Of a DNA stretch of 64,000 bases, positions 52,416 through 62,300 are shown in pieces. Under the pieces are notes generated by a model. It was not told the origin of the DNA. It did not search any database and was given only the letters and a program-made list of their open reading frames with translations. The stretch is from an uncultured Chthoniobacterales bacterium (GTDB lineage Bacteria; Verrucomicrobiota; Verrucomicrobiia; Chthoniobacterales; UBA10450). The stretch lies in contig CADCTA010000117.1 in the NCBI GenBank assembly GCA_902805675.1, positions 1 through 64,000 on the forward strand, in the 5' to 3' direction. The position numbers and the translations under genes were made by a program. The stretch's first letter is position 1; each line of letters starts with the position of its first letter.

Positions 52416-53765
52416 ATGAAAGCTTTGCGGTTGGTGTGCTTCGTTGTTCTTGCCGGCGTGGTTCATGCGCCTGCTGCCGAGATTAAGTGGGAGCCGGGTG
52501 CGAACATGGACTCGCAGCTTTTCCCGTCGCTCATTCTGGCGACGGCAACCCAGCGGCCGACTGATGACGAGAAGGACAGCGAACCGGACCCCGAAGTGCT
52601 GGGCGATGCGTACGGCTCGGTGGGCGTTTCGATCACCGCGCCGACAGCAGGGACGAAGGTGCAGGTGACACTGCTGGAGAATGGCGTCATGAACCGCAGC
52701 TCGTGGTCCGGTGTGCTGAAGACTGCAGGCACCGAGTACTACGTGGCGCCGAGGGTGAACTGGAAGTTCGAGCAGCTGCGGAAGGTGCGTCAGCAGTTGC
52801 CGTTGAACGTCACCTTCACGGTGGCGGTAGACGGCAAGGAGATCGGCGAGCAGACGCAGACGATCACGTTGCGGACGATCAATGATTGCCCGTTTGGGGT
52901 TTCGGAAGCGGAGGAAACGATCGACACCGAGAACGCCGCAGAAGAGGGCGAGGAAGATAACAGCAAGGAGACATCGAGCGGCTTGGGCGGTACCGTCGCG
53001 AAATCCGAAGAAGGCGAGGAAGAAGAAGACTCCGACGGCGCAGAGGCTGACGAATCGGGGGAGGAGAGCGCGGGCGAGTACACCGACATGGGATGGATGT
53101 TTGCCGCCTATGTGAACGAGAACAGCCCCACGGTGGAGACAGTTCTGAAGGACGGGCTCGGCACGAAGATCGTCGACAGCTTTGCCGGCTACCAAAAGGA
53201 GCCGGACGAAATCGTGAAGGAGTTGTTCGCCATCTGGACCGCGCTCCAGAATCGCGGCATCAAGTACAGCAACATCACGACGACCGCTGCCGACTCGCCC
53301 AGTGTCTACAGCCAGCACGTGCGTTTCGTCGACGAGTCGGTGGCGAACGAGCAGGCGAACTGCGTCGACGGGAGCGTGCTCTTCGCGTCGATCCTGCGGA
53401 AGCTCGGCTTGCGCCCGTTCCTCGTCACGGTGCCCGGACACATGTTTATGGGCGTGTACCTGACGGCGGATGGCGACCAGCGTGTCGCGATTGAGACGAC
53501 GATGATCGGCGGGCGCGAGCACGAGGAGAAAGCCGCGCTCAAGGTGATGGATGGGCTGAGCGAGATCCGCGCGAAGCTGGACAAGAAGACGGCGGAGAGC
53601 GTGGCGTGGAAGACCTTCGCCACGGCACTCGCGCTCGGGACGCAGAACCTCGAAAAGAACAAAGAGAAGTTCGAGGCGGAGGATGAGCCGCAGTATCAGA
53701 TCGTCGACGTAAACGAAGCGCGTGAAGAGGGGATCATGCCGATCTCGTACGAGAAACCGGAGTAG
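52416..53765 (+). CDS. Exported transglutaminase-like protein with acidic insert
   Basis: The chain is about 449 residues with a signal peptide (MKALRLVCFVVLAGVVHAPA). Residues about 165-225 are a strongly acidic, low-complexity insert (EEGEEEEDSDGAEADESGEE). The C-terminal half resembles the transglutaminase/protease fold: catalytic Cys (about 316) in EQANCVDGSVLFASILRKLG, and His (about 342) in LVTVPGHMFMGVYLTADGDQ, with an acid in RVAIETTMIGG. The ATG at 52398 is an alternative start. Function is unknown; such domains cleave or crosslink peptides. Confidence 0.75.
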   Translation: MKALRLVCFVVLAGVVHAPAAEIKWEPGANMDSQLFPSLILATATQRPTDDEKDSEPDPEVLGDAYGSVGVSITAPTAGTKVQVTLLENGVMNRSSWSGVLKTAGTEYYVAPRVNWKFEQLRKVRQQLPLNVTFTVAVDGKEIGEQTQTITLRTINDCPFGVSEAEETIDTENAAEEGEEDNSKETSSGLGGTVAKSEEGEEEEDSDGAEADESGEESAGEYTDMGWMFAAYVNENSPTVETVLKDGLGTKIVDSFAGYQKEPDEIVKELFAIWTALQNRGIKYSNITTTAADSPSVYSQHVRFVDESVANEQANCVDGSVLFASILRKLGLRPFLVTVPGHMFMGVYLTADGDQRVAIETTMIGGREHEEKAALKVMDGLSEIRAKLDKKTAESVAWKTFATALALGTQNLEKNKEKFEAEDEPQYQIVDVNEAREEGIMPISYEKPE

Positions 53766-53950
53766 ACTAACAATGCGCGCAGCGCGGCCGGCGAGGTAAA
53801 CTAGTGCGCTGCCGTCTCTCGGTCGCAGCGCACCCGTTAGGCAGCATAGCTCCGAGCTAGGATGGCTCGCCGCCAATGGAACAAATCTGAGGCGAGTACT
53901 TTTATCGTGTGTCTCGGAAGAAGCTGCGCCATGCTGCGCGGCTCGTATCC

Positions 53951-55492
53951 ATGCACGCGACCGAATTTGACGACACGGCCCGGCTCCGGGAACTGCGCCG
54001 CTATGCTGTGCTCGACACTCCGCTCGAGGAGGCTTTCGACCGGATCACGCGGCTGGCGGCGCGGCTGCTTCGTGTGCCGGTCTCGCTTGTTACCCTGGTG
54101 GATGAGGACCGGCAGTGGTTCAAGTCGGCCTACGGCTGGGACAAGCGCGAGACGCCGCGGGAGCTCTCGTTTTGCGCGCACACCATCGGTTTTGATGAGG
54201 TGATGGTGGTGCCGGACGCGACGAGCGACGAGCGTTTCAAGGCGAACCTGCTCGTGACAGGTGATCCGCGGATCCGCTCCTACGCCGGTGCGCCGCTGAA
54301 AAGCGCGAACGGGTTTAGCCTCGGCACACTCTGCGCGATCGACATCAAGCCGCGCACGTTCTCGGCCGACGAACAGGAGATCTTGCGCGATCTCGCGATG
54401 CTGGTGCGGGACGAGCTGGAGTTGCGGCTCGCGGTGCGCGCGCGTGCCCAACAAGCCGCGGTCATCAGCAACCTTTGGGCGGGTGTCGTCGTGACTGATC
54501 CGTTGCAGCACGACAACCCGATCGTCTTGGCGAATCCAGGCTTCACTACGATGACGGGCTACGAATTCGAAGAAGTGGTCGGGCAGAACTGCCGCTTCCT
54601 GCAGGGGCCGCAGACTGACGACGCGGCGGTCGATCAGGTCCGGCAGGCGATGAAGCAGCGCCGGACGGCTACCGCGGTGATGCAGAACTATCGGAAGGAT
54701 GGCACGCCCTTCTGGAACGAACTGACGATCAGCCCGGTGTTCAACGAAGCCGGCGAGCTGATCAGCTTCATCGGCCTGCAGCGCGACATCACGGAGAGGA
54801 AGAAGCTGGAGACGCTGCGTGATGACCTCGTCCACATGATCGTGCACGACCTGCGCTCGCCGCTCTCAGTCGTCGCTGGTTACCTCGACCTGCTCCGGCA
54901 CGACATCGATCCCGCCGCGACGCCGACTCACGCGCGCTACGTCAGCCGCGCCCTGCAGAGTTCCGAGCTGCTGCAGGAGATGATTACTTCGCTGCTCGAT
55001 ATCAAGAGACTGGAAGCCGGTGAGATGCCGATTTTTCTGCAGGAGGAGGAACTCGGATCCCTCGTGCAGAACGCCGTGCAAACCTGCGGCGGTGAAGCGC
55101 GCGATAAGTCGCTCGAGTTCGTCGGCGGTCAGCAGGTGAAGGTGAGGTGCGATGCCGAGCTGACCAGTCGCGTGCTCTCGAACCTGATCAGCAACGCGTT
55201 GAAATTCACACCTTCCAATGGGCGCGTGCAGGTGAGCATCGCAGCGCGCGGAGACGAGGTGACCGTCGAAGTGAGTGACAATGGGAATGGAATTCCGTCC
55301 GAGTTCCACGAGCGCATCTTCGAGAAGTTTGGGCAGGTGGAAGCGCGCAAGGTGAGGCACTCGACCGGCCTCGGGTTGGCGTTCTGCAAGCTCGCGGTGC
55401 AGGCGCAAGGCGGAAGCATCGGCGTGCGCAGCGAAGTCGGCCGAGGCAGCACCTTCTTCTTCTCACTCCCGGCGCAATCAGGCGACGAGTAA
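53951..55492 (+). CDS. GAF-LOV blue-light-sensing histidine kinase
   Basis: This 513-residue protein has no membrane span. Residues 1-175 form a GAF domain (LDTPLEEAFDRITRLAARLL, VSLVTLVDEDRQWFKSAYGW). About 185-285 is a PAS of the LOV class: GQNCRFLQGPQTD has the photoactive Cys at about residue 214, then NYRKDGTPFWNELTISPVFN with the flavin asparagines and FIGLQRDITERK with the Gln. HisKA follows with the phosphoacceptor His at about 299 (VHMIVHDLRSPLSVV), then a HATPase with NLISNALKFTPSNGRV and STGLGLAFCKLAVQAQGGSI. FMN binding and light control are inferred. GTG at 53909 is an alternative start. Confidence 0.92.
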   Translation: MHATEFDDTARLRELRRYAVLDTPLEEAFDRITRLAARLLRVPVSLVTLVDEDRQWFKSAYGWDKRETPRELSFCAHTIGFDEVMVVPDATSDERFKANLLVTGDPRIRSYAGAPLKSANGFSLGTLCAIDIKPRTFSADEQEILRDLAMLVRDELELRLAVRARAQQAAVISNLWAGVVVTDPLQHDNPIVLANPGFTTMTGYEFEEVVGQNCRFLQGPQTDDAAVDQVRQAMKQRRTATAVMQNYRKDGTPFWNELTISPVFNEAGELISFIGLQRDITERKKLETLRDDLVHMIVHDLRSPLSVVAGYLDLLRHDIDPAATPTHARYVSRALQSSELLQEMITSLLDIKRLEAGEMPIFLQEEELGSLVQNAVQTCGGEARDKSLEFVGGQQVKVRCDAELTSRVLSNLISNALKFTPSNGRVQVSIAARGDEVTVEVSDNGNGIPSEFHERIFEKFGQVEARKVRHSTGLGLAFCKLAVQAQGGSIGVRSEVGRGSTFFFSLPAQSGDE

Positions 55493-55587
55493 CGACGCAA
55501 CGCTTGCGCTGATCCGCGCTGCGTGGTGAGCCGCGCGGCTCGCTCGACGAGCGGTCGGGAAGTGACCGCGCCATGGCTCGCGGCTGC

Positions 55588-56169
55588 CTACTTGAACGGC
55601 GGGTATGCGGTATTTTGTTCCGGGTCTCCTGGGAGGTAGAGGACCCAAAGCGGCTGCCCAGGCGCTCGCGCCGTGATGGTGCTGTCCCACGAGACGACGG
55701 TGCCTTCGTGTAGCTGCCCGCCGACCGGGAAGTGATAGGTAAGCTTCCACGGGTGCACGCCATTCAGTGTTTGTGACTGGTCCTGGGCAACGCCGACGAC
55801 CTTGCCTTCAACGACCGTGCCGCGCACGAAAGCGTTCAGCGTGCTCGCCGCTTGTCGCCGCCCGATGAGTAGCATGACGAAGCCGCCCACCATGAACAGC
55901 AACGGCAGCGGCGCGCCGATGAGCAAACCCAGCAGGAGGAATGATAGGAAGATGAAACCGCCGATCAGAAAGAAAATCAGGCCGACGAGGGCGAGGATGT
56001 TGCCCGACCATTTGCGCCGGAACTCGAAGCCTTTCGGGAGTGGGCGCGGGATTGGTGGAGGCGGCGGACCGAGGCCCTCGCCGGGCTGAGGCGGCATGGG
56101 ACCGCCGCAGGAGTCGCAGCGATTTCGCCACGTTTGGTAATGGATTCCGCACCATCCGCAGGTGATCAC
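55588..56169 (-). CDS. Zinc-ribbon membrane protein, DUF3592-like
   Basis: This 193-residue protein starts with a zinc ribbon (MITCGWCGIHYQTWRNRCDS then CGG, two CxxC pairs). A Pro-rich stretch and two membrane spans follow (ILALVGLIFFLIGGFIFLSF, LPLLFMVGGFVMLLIGRR). The extracytoplasmic beta domain (GTVVEGKVVGVAQDQSQTLN, YHFPVGGQLHEGTVVSWDST, LPGDPEQNTAYPP) is DUF3592-like. Function is unknown. It converges with the LOV kinase but has no obvious link to it. Confidence 0.75.
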   Translation of the reverse strand: MITCGWCGIHYQTWRNRCDSCGGPMPPQPGEGLGPPPPPIPRPLPKGFEFRRKWSGNILALVGLIFFLIGGFIFLSFLLLGLLIGAPLPLLFMVGGFVMLLIGRRQAASTLNAFVRGTVVEGKVVGVAQDQSQTLNGVHPWKLTYHFPVGGQLHEGTVVSWDSTITARAPGQPLWVLYLPGDPEQNTAYPPFK

Positions 56170-56275
56170 GCGCGGACTATTCCCAAAGGGGCCGGGTAGC
56201 GCAATCGCTGCGACTGGTATCGAGGGGCGAACTAGTGCAGTGAGGTCCGACGAAATAAGCGGCGTGCTGCACGCG

Positions 56276-56336
56276 TGGAGGGACGGGCGCTGTCCGGTCC
56301 TTCCTGCTCAGGGACGCCACAGCGGGCGTCCCTCCA
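56276..56336. repeat. Inverted-repeat element of the GGGAC/GTCCC type
   Basis: TGGAGGGAC (56276-56284) pairs with GTCCCTCCA (56328-56336), and an inner hairpin AGGGACGCC..GGCGTCCCT lies inside. It resembles the hairpins at 46609-46713. It is in the gap upstream of the 55588-56169 gene. Confidence 0.75.
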
Positions 56337-56367
56337 GTTCGTCGCCGGGTGTAATTATGATTCGTTG

Positions 56368-56577
56368 CTACGGGTCCGTGTGAGACCCAACCGAACCAAC
56401 CGAAGGACCGACGTAGCCGCCGCGGACGATGGTGCCGTATCCGCCAGAGATGACGCGGCGCACAGGCCGGCCGGTTTCGGGATCGACCTCTAGCGCTTTG
56501 TCTTCGAAGCTTTGCCGCAGCTCGAAACGGAGCGCCGGTTCAGCACCATCCGCAGACTCGTAGACGTAAGTCGGCAT
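56368..56577 (-). CDS. FmdB-like protein lacking the zinc cysteines
   Basis: This 69-residue protein opens MPTYVYESADGAEPALRFEL. In the middle VRRVISGGYGTIV matches the C-terminal strand of FmdB-type ribbons, which also begin MPTYEY. The cysteines that normally hold zinc are absent; acidic residues occupy their place. The family role is uncertain. The gene lies 9 bases downstream of the next one. Confidence 0.65.
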   Translation of the reverse strand: MPTYVYESADGAEPALRFELRQSFEDKALEVDPETGRPVRRVISGGYGTIVRGGYVGPSVGSVGSHTDP

Positions 56578-56586
56578 CCGCAGTTC

Positions 56587-56892
56587 CTAGGACGCGAGCG
56601 CCGGCTCTGGCGAGGGGGGCGCGTGCGCAGCCGCCTGCCACTCGATCTCGGCGGCAGTCGCTTCGCGGACTGATGAGGCGAGCATGTGGCCGCGCCGTTT
56701 GTTATCGAAGATGCCGGTGACGAGCAACCCGGTGGGATGCGTGCCGACGTCCTCGATGTGGAAGAAGTCGCGCGCGGAGCGCTCGGTGCCGACCGCACGA
56801 TCGATGATCATGAGCTTGCCGGCGTGGGCGCGGCGATAGCCGCGTGCGTCGAGTTGCTCAGCGTTTGCCGGTAGTGCGGTGGTCATATGCAA
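56587..56892 (-). CDS. Hypothetical protein
   Basis: This is a 101-residue soluble protein; notable parts are AGKLMIIDRAVGTERSARDF, HIEDVGTHPTGLLVTGIFDN and EATAAEIEWQAAAHAPPSPE. I recognise no family, but the beta-rich block and spacing (32 bases after rpoZ, 9 before the FmdB-like gene) suggest an operon. Confidence 0.55.
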   Translation of the reverse strand: MHMTTALPANAEQLDARGYRRAHAGKLMIIDRAVGTERSARDFFHIEDVGTHPTGLLVTGIFDNKRRGHMLASSVREATAAEIEWQAAAHAPPSPEPALAS

Positions 56893-56924
56893 TGCTCAGC
56901 CGGAGACCGAGGCGGTGATTGGAA

Positions 56925-57197
56925 CTAGGCGGCCTTCTTCTTCGTCGCGGGCGTGCCGGGGAACGTGATGATGGGTGCCGCAAGGGCGTCCGCATCAGGC
57001 GCAGCCGTCGACTCGCTCGTCAGCTTGTTGTCGGCGATCTCGCTCAGCGCGACATCGGAGAGCCCCATGCCTGGCGGCACCGCAACGAGCGGCCGGTGGC
57101 CGGCGTTTAACTGGCGAACGCGGAGGCGGACGATATTAACGAGCAGCTCCTTATCAGGGATGACGATGGAGGCTCGGCTGAGAATGGTGGAATTCAT
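56925..57197 (-). CDS. rpoZ: RNA polymerase omega subunit
   Basis: This 90-residue protein has the omega pattern: LVNIVRLRVRQLNAGHRPLV (helices that wrap the beta' C-terminus), GLSDVALSEIADNKL and a short Lys-rich tail TKKKAA. It is a divergent omega as in other Verrucomicrobia and lacks the classical N-terminal ARVT block. It helps fold beta', whose gene end is at the other side of this window. Confidence 0.78.
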   Translation of the reverse strand: MNSTILSRASIVIPDKELLVNIVRLRVRQLNAGHRPLVAVPPGMGLSDVALSEIADNKLTSESTAAPDADALAAPIITFPGTPATKKKAA

Positions 57198-57398
57198 GGA
57201 TGTAGTATTGGTGCGCGATGCGGGACGGGTAGGGAGCTGCAGGAGACGCGGGGCACGGACGTTTGTGCCGCGTGAGGACGGCCGGAGTATACGCCGCGCT
57301 AGGCCGTTCTCCTAACTGTTATAATTTGAACCGGCGCCGCTCCGACCGGCCGAGGCAGTGCGTCGTGCGACGCTGAGGTTCCACAAGCGGCCAAGTCG

Positions 57399-59150
57399 CT
57401 ACGCCGACGCGGCGGCTCGACTCTTCTTCGCACCTTCCGCAGCGGGGCGGACGGCGAGCTTGCGGCCTTTGAACTGGATCCCGTTAAGCTTCTTCAACAC
57501 GAGCTCGACGCGAGCTTCGGCCACGTCGACCAGCGTCTTGGTTGCTTGCAGATGGATGGCGCCGACTTCGCTCTTCGGAATAGCGGTCACGCCGATGATC
57601 ACGCCGACGAAGTCGCCAGGCTGCACTTGGTGTGCACGGCCGACGTTAAAGGCGAGCCGGACCATGCCGGGCTCGTGCGAAACGGTGCCGGCTTCTTCGC
57701 GCGGGCCGGAGCGTGGTGGACGTTCCGCGCGATCGCGAGGCGGCGGGCCGTCGAAGTCATCGCGGCCGCGCTCACGACGATCTCTCGCGCCAGGATCAGG
57801 ATAGCTGCGCGCGTCCGACCTCCGGTTGTCTTCCGGCACCGGTGCGGCGGCGGCACGTGGCTTCTCTTCGCCTAACAAGTGGATGAGCGCAGAAGCAATG
57901 TCCGTAGGGGAATGGCCTTGCTCGAGCAGGCGATCCAGCAGCTCGTCGTGGCGCTTGTATTCGCCCTTCTCGAGCGTTTCGCGCAGGGCCTCCGCGAAGG
58001 CGGTGGCGCGCTTGTCTTCCACCTCTTCGGCGGAAGGGATCTTGGCGCGGCGGATGCGGCTCTTTGTGAAACGCTGGATGTTCTCCAGCCGATAAATCTC
58101 GCGGCCGGCGACGAAGGTGACCGCCTTTCCGCCTTTGCCCGCGCGGCCCGTGCGGCCGATCCGGTGGACGTAATCTTCACCGTCATGCGGCAGGTCGTAA
58201 TTGAAGACAACCTCGATGTCATCGATGTCGAGACCGCGTGCGGCGACGTCCGTCGCGACGAGGATTTCGATGGCGCGTTTGCGGAACTTGCCCATCACGC
58301 GCTCGCGCATCGCTTGCGTCATGTCGCCGTGCAATTTGTCGGCGCTGTAGCCACGCGCCTGGAGGTGCTCGGTCAGTTCGTCCACCATCATCTTGGTGGC
58401 GCAGAAGATGATCGCGAGCTTTACGTCCTCGAGGTCGATGAGACGGCAAAGCACCTCGAGCTTCGAGCGCCGGTCGACTTCGTAGTAGATTTGCTCGATC
58501 GCTGGCACGGTGAGCGCCTGCGCTTCCATGCGCACGCTGACCGGATCGCGCGTGAAGGTTTTGATCAGCTCCTGGATCGGGCGGGGGATCGTGGCTGAGA
58601 AGAAGACGGTCTGCCGCTCGTCCGGCGTCTCGCGCAGGATCGTCTTGATGTCGTCGACGAAGCCCATGTCGAGCATGCGATCGGCTTCATCGAGCACGAC
58701 CATCTTGATTTGGTCAAGGCGGAGGCTTTTGCGCTCGAGATGATCCATCACGCGCCCTGGGGTGCCGATGATGATCTGCGCGCCGGCGCTCAACCCTCGG
58801 AACTGGCGCTCGTACGATTGCCCGCCATAGATGGGCAACTCGCGCACGCCGCGCTTAAAGAAGGCCAGCTTGGCGATCTCTTCCGCGACCTGCACGACGA
58901 GCTCGCGGGTGGGGCAGAGGATAATGACCTGCGGCGCCCGCAATGCCGGATCGACGGCCTGGATCGCAGGGATGCCGAACGCGGCCGTTTTACCCGAACC
59001 GGTCTGTGACTGGCCGACGACGTCTGAACCTTCCAGCAGGACCGGGATGGCTGCGCACTGGATCGGCGAAGCTTCCTCGAAGCCCATGCGCTCAACCGCT
59101 TTCAGGATCTCCGGCGCGAGGCCCAGCTCGGTGAATGGCTTCTTCTGCAT
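57399..59150 (-). CDS. DEAD-box RNA helicase with DbpA-type RNA-binding domain
   Basis: This is an about 583-residue helicase. Motifs read Q-motif ASPIQCAAIPVLLEGSDVVG, QTGSGKTAAF, DEAD in VVLDEADRMLDMGF, SAT in FFSATIPR, and HRIGRTGRAGKGG. The middle linker is rich in Pro and Arg. The C-terminal DbpA RNA-binding RRM-like domain is VRLAFNVGRAHQVQPGDFVG, then LKKLNGIQFKGRKLAVRPAA. Such enzymes help ribosome assembly and cold adaptation (DeaD/CsdA or DbpA). ATG at 59150 starts MQKKPFTELGLAPEIL; the upstream extension to 59216 is not needed. Confidence 0.92.
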   Translation of the reverse strand: MQKKPFTELGLAPEILKAVERMGFEEASPIQCAAIPVLLEGSDVVGQSQTGSGKTAAFGIPAIQAVDPALRAPQVIILCPTRELVVQVAEEIAKLAFFKRGVRELPIYGGQSYERQFRGLSAGAQIIIGTPGRVMDHLERKSLRLDQIKMVVLDEADRMLDMGFVDDIKTILRETPDERQTVFFSATIPRPIQELIKTFTRDPVSVRMEAQALTVPAIEQIYYEVDRRSKLEVLCRLIDLEDVKLAIIFCATKMMVDELTEHLQARGYSADKLHGDMTQAMRERVMGKFRKRAIEILVATDVAARGLDIDDIEVVFNYDLPHDGEDYVHRIGRTGRAGKGGKAVTFVAGREIYRLENIQRFTKSRIRRAKIPSAEEVEDKRATAFAEALRETLEKGEYKRHDELLDRLLEQGHSPTDIASALIHLLGEEKPRAAAAPVPEDNRRSDARSYPDPGARDRRERGRDDFDGPPPRDRAERPPRSGPREEAGTVSHEPGMVRLAFNVGRAHQVQPGDFVGVIIGVTAIPKSEVGAIHLQATKTLVDVAEARVELVLKKLNGIQFKGRKLAVRPAAEGAKKSRAAASA

Positions 59151-59384
59151 CACCGCGAGTGTAGCACGCCGCAGGTGTCGCGCCGTTCGCAACCCCAGGA
59201 ATTTCTGTCGCACCAAGCGTCGCCGGCAGCAGTGGCCTTTACGCTTCGCGGTGCGGCCAGCAGGCGTGCGAGTGCCGCAGAATTACCCGCACATTGCGGT
59301 TGAACCCGACTGCAACCGAGGCAACGGTGCCCCTCCGCGCAAACGCGCTGTCTAGTCTCCCGAACCCGGAAAGCTTCTAATCTA

Positions 59385-62300
59385 ATGATCTCTTCTCTGC
59401 GCCCGCGTCTCCTCGCCACCGTTCTCGGCGTCTTCGGTGTTGCCACGTTCCTCTCGCCACAGCCTGCCGCCGCCGCTAATGCAGCGTCCGCCTCGCCGGA
59501 CCGCATTTGGAAGAGCGCGGATAGCATGCCGGCCGCGCCAGTGAACGGGCGAGTGGAAATCAAGACGTCGCAGTTCAAGGCTTTCACGGTCGACCGCGCG
59601 CAGTTGAGCACGAGTCTTTCGCAGGCGCCGATGGAGTTCACGGCCGCTGCCAACGGAAGTGGCCCCGCGGAGATCACGCTCCCGAAACCGGACGGCAGCT
59701 TTGCGCGGTTCCGGATTGAAGAAGTCGCTCTGATGGAGCCGGGCCTCGCGGCAAAATACCCAGGCATCAAAACGTATCGCGGCCGCGGCATCGATGATCC
59801 GACCGCGATGCTCCAGCTCGACGTGAATCCCGAGACGATGCACGCGCAGGTGCTCTCGCCGTCAGGCGCGTGGTACGTCGATCCGTACTGGCAGGGGAAC
59901 GGCAGCCTGTACATGAGCTACGCGAAGAACGATCTGCTCAGTGGCGATCGGCAGTTCGAGTGCCTCGTGGATCACGACCACTCGAAGGACGGCACTACGC
60001 GCACCGCTGCCGCGACAGGCGGAGCCACCGCAGCGAAAGCCGCTACCGCGGGCACGATGCTGCGCTCCTACCGCATCGCGTTCGCTACCTCTGCCCAATA
60101 CAGCCTTTATCACGGCGGCGCGGCCATGGAGGTTCCCAAAATCCTGGCTGCGATCGTGACGATGAATAACCGCGTCTCAGGAGTTTACGAGACGGAGCTC
60201 GGCATCCGGATGATCCTGGTCGAGAACCAGGAGGTGATCATCGCCACGACCACCAACCCGACGCCTTACAGCGACACGCCTGGCGACATCGGGACGAATC
60301 CTGCCTATCTCGACCAGAAGATCGGCGAGCCGAACTACGACATCGGCCACGTTGTCACGACCGGCAGCGGTGGCATTGCTGGCCTCGGCGTTGTCTGCCG
60401 CGGCTTCAATGTTGTGTCGGGCGGCAGCGCTAAGGCCCGAGGGACCACCGGGACAAATCCCCCGGTGGGCGATGGCTTCTGGATTGATTTCGTCGCGCAC
60501 GAGATCGGTCACCAGTTTGGCGGTAACCACACCTTCGATGGTACCGGCAGTAATTGCGGGACGAACCAGAACGACGAGACGGCGTATGAGGTGGGCAGCG
60601 GGACTACGATCCAGGCCTATGCAGGCATCTGTGGAAACCAAAACACCCAGCGCAATAGCGACCCGTTTTTCCACTTCATCAGTCTGAAGGAGATGTTCGG
60701 ATTCGCGTCCGGAGCCGCAGGGCGGGCGCCTGTCGTCGTTCAGAAAAATGCATCGTCGGGCGATGGACCTCCCGAAGAAGAGGAAGCCAACCCGGGCTCC
60801 GGCACCCTGAATCCCACGGGACCAGAGGTTACCTGGAAGGGCACTGCACCCGGTGGCGCTTCGGAAGGCGAGCTGAGCTGCGTCGAGGGCGTGAACTGCG
60901 ACACGTTCATTCTCACGCTCTCCGGCGATGCCGGTGACTGGGCCAACAAAGTGGCACAGATCACGTTCACCTGGCCAAGCCCGGTGGATGACTATGACAT
61001 TTACGTCCGTAAGGGCAGTGTCAACGGACCCCTCGTCGCTAGCTCCGCCTCCAGCAGCCAGCCGGAAGTCGTCACCATCGACCCTGCCGTTCGCGATGTC
61101 GGCACCGGTCAATTCGCCGTCCGCGTCGTGTATTTCGCGGCGGTGGGCGCGGCGGGACAATACAATGCTGTAGCAAAGCCGATCGATCTCACAACCCCAG
61201 GCGATGCGCCAACGTGCGCGGTCTTGACACCTACCGGAAACCTTCCGCCGACCGCCGAAGCGGGGCCGAACTACAAAATCCCCGCGCGGACGCCGTTTAC
61301 GCTGACGGCGACCAACGCCTCGGATCCGAACGGCGACCCAATCACCTTCATCTGGGAAGAAGCCGATCTCGGCCCAGGCCCGAAGGACGCCAACACGCCG
61401 GACGATGGGAGAAATCCGCTCTTCCGGGATTTCGTGCCGAAGCTGAGCCCGTCGCGGACCTTCCCGAGCTTTCCTTACATTCTGAATAACGCGAATGTCC
61501 CGCCGGTTACCTACACGGGGACATCACCGACCGGCGCCGTCTGCGCAGCCGGGAGAACGTGCGTGACGGGCGAGACGCTGCCCACCACCACCCGCGAGCT
61601 GAACTTCAACCTCACTGCGCGAGACAACATCTTCGGCGGCTGGACCATGGACGCGATGAAGCTCGACGTCATAGACGGCGGGAAAGGGTTTGCGGTTACT
61701 GCGCCGAATGCGCCCGCAACGGTTGAAGGCGGCAGTGCGCTGACGGTGACCTGGGACGTGGCGAACACCACCGGACCAGAAATCAACACGACCAACGTCA
61801 ATATCCTCGTTGCCCTCGACGCGGCTCTTGGGCCGAACGGGGAGGAACCGGTCTTCCGTATGTTGCTTGCCAACACGCCGAACGACGGCTCAGAGGTCGT
61901 CACCCTCCCTAAGGTGAATACGTCGAAAGCGCGCATCATGGTGCAGGCAGTTGGTAACGTCTTCTTCGATATCTCCGATGCCGATTTCACCATCGCGACT
62001 CCGGGCGTCGGCCCGCTGCCATCGCAGCTGCTGAACATCTCTACCCGCTTGCGCGTGCAGACCGGTGACAATGTGCTCATTGGCGGTTTCATCGTCACGG
62101 GAGACGCGCCTAAGAAAGTCGTGCTCCGCGCGGTCGGTCCGTCGCTCTCGAGCGGCGGAACACCGGTCGCCGGTCGCCTCGACGACCCGACACTCGAGCT
62201 GCTCGATAGCGCAGGTAATCCGCTTGCCTTCAACGACAACTGGAAAGATTCCGAGGGACGACCAGAGGTCGAGAGCCAAGGCTTGCAGCCGACCGACGAC

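Noticed and set aside
52236-53876. 546-codon minus-strand frame opposite the transglutaminase-like gene
   Set aside because: Its residues (RRLLVQLRADLAQ, HRRLNRDTL) have no domain features, and it overlaps two other genes; the plus strand has a signal peptide and a recognisable Cys-His fold.
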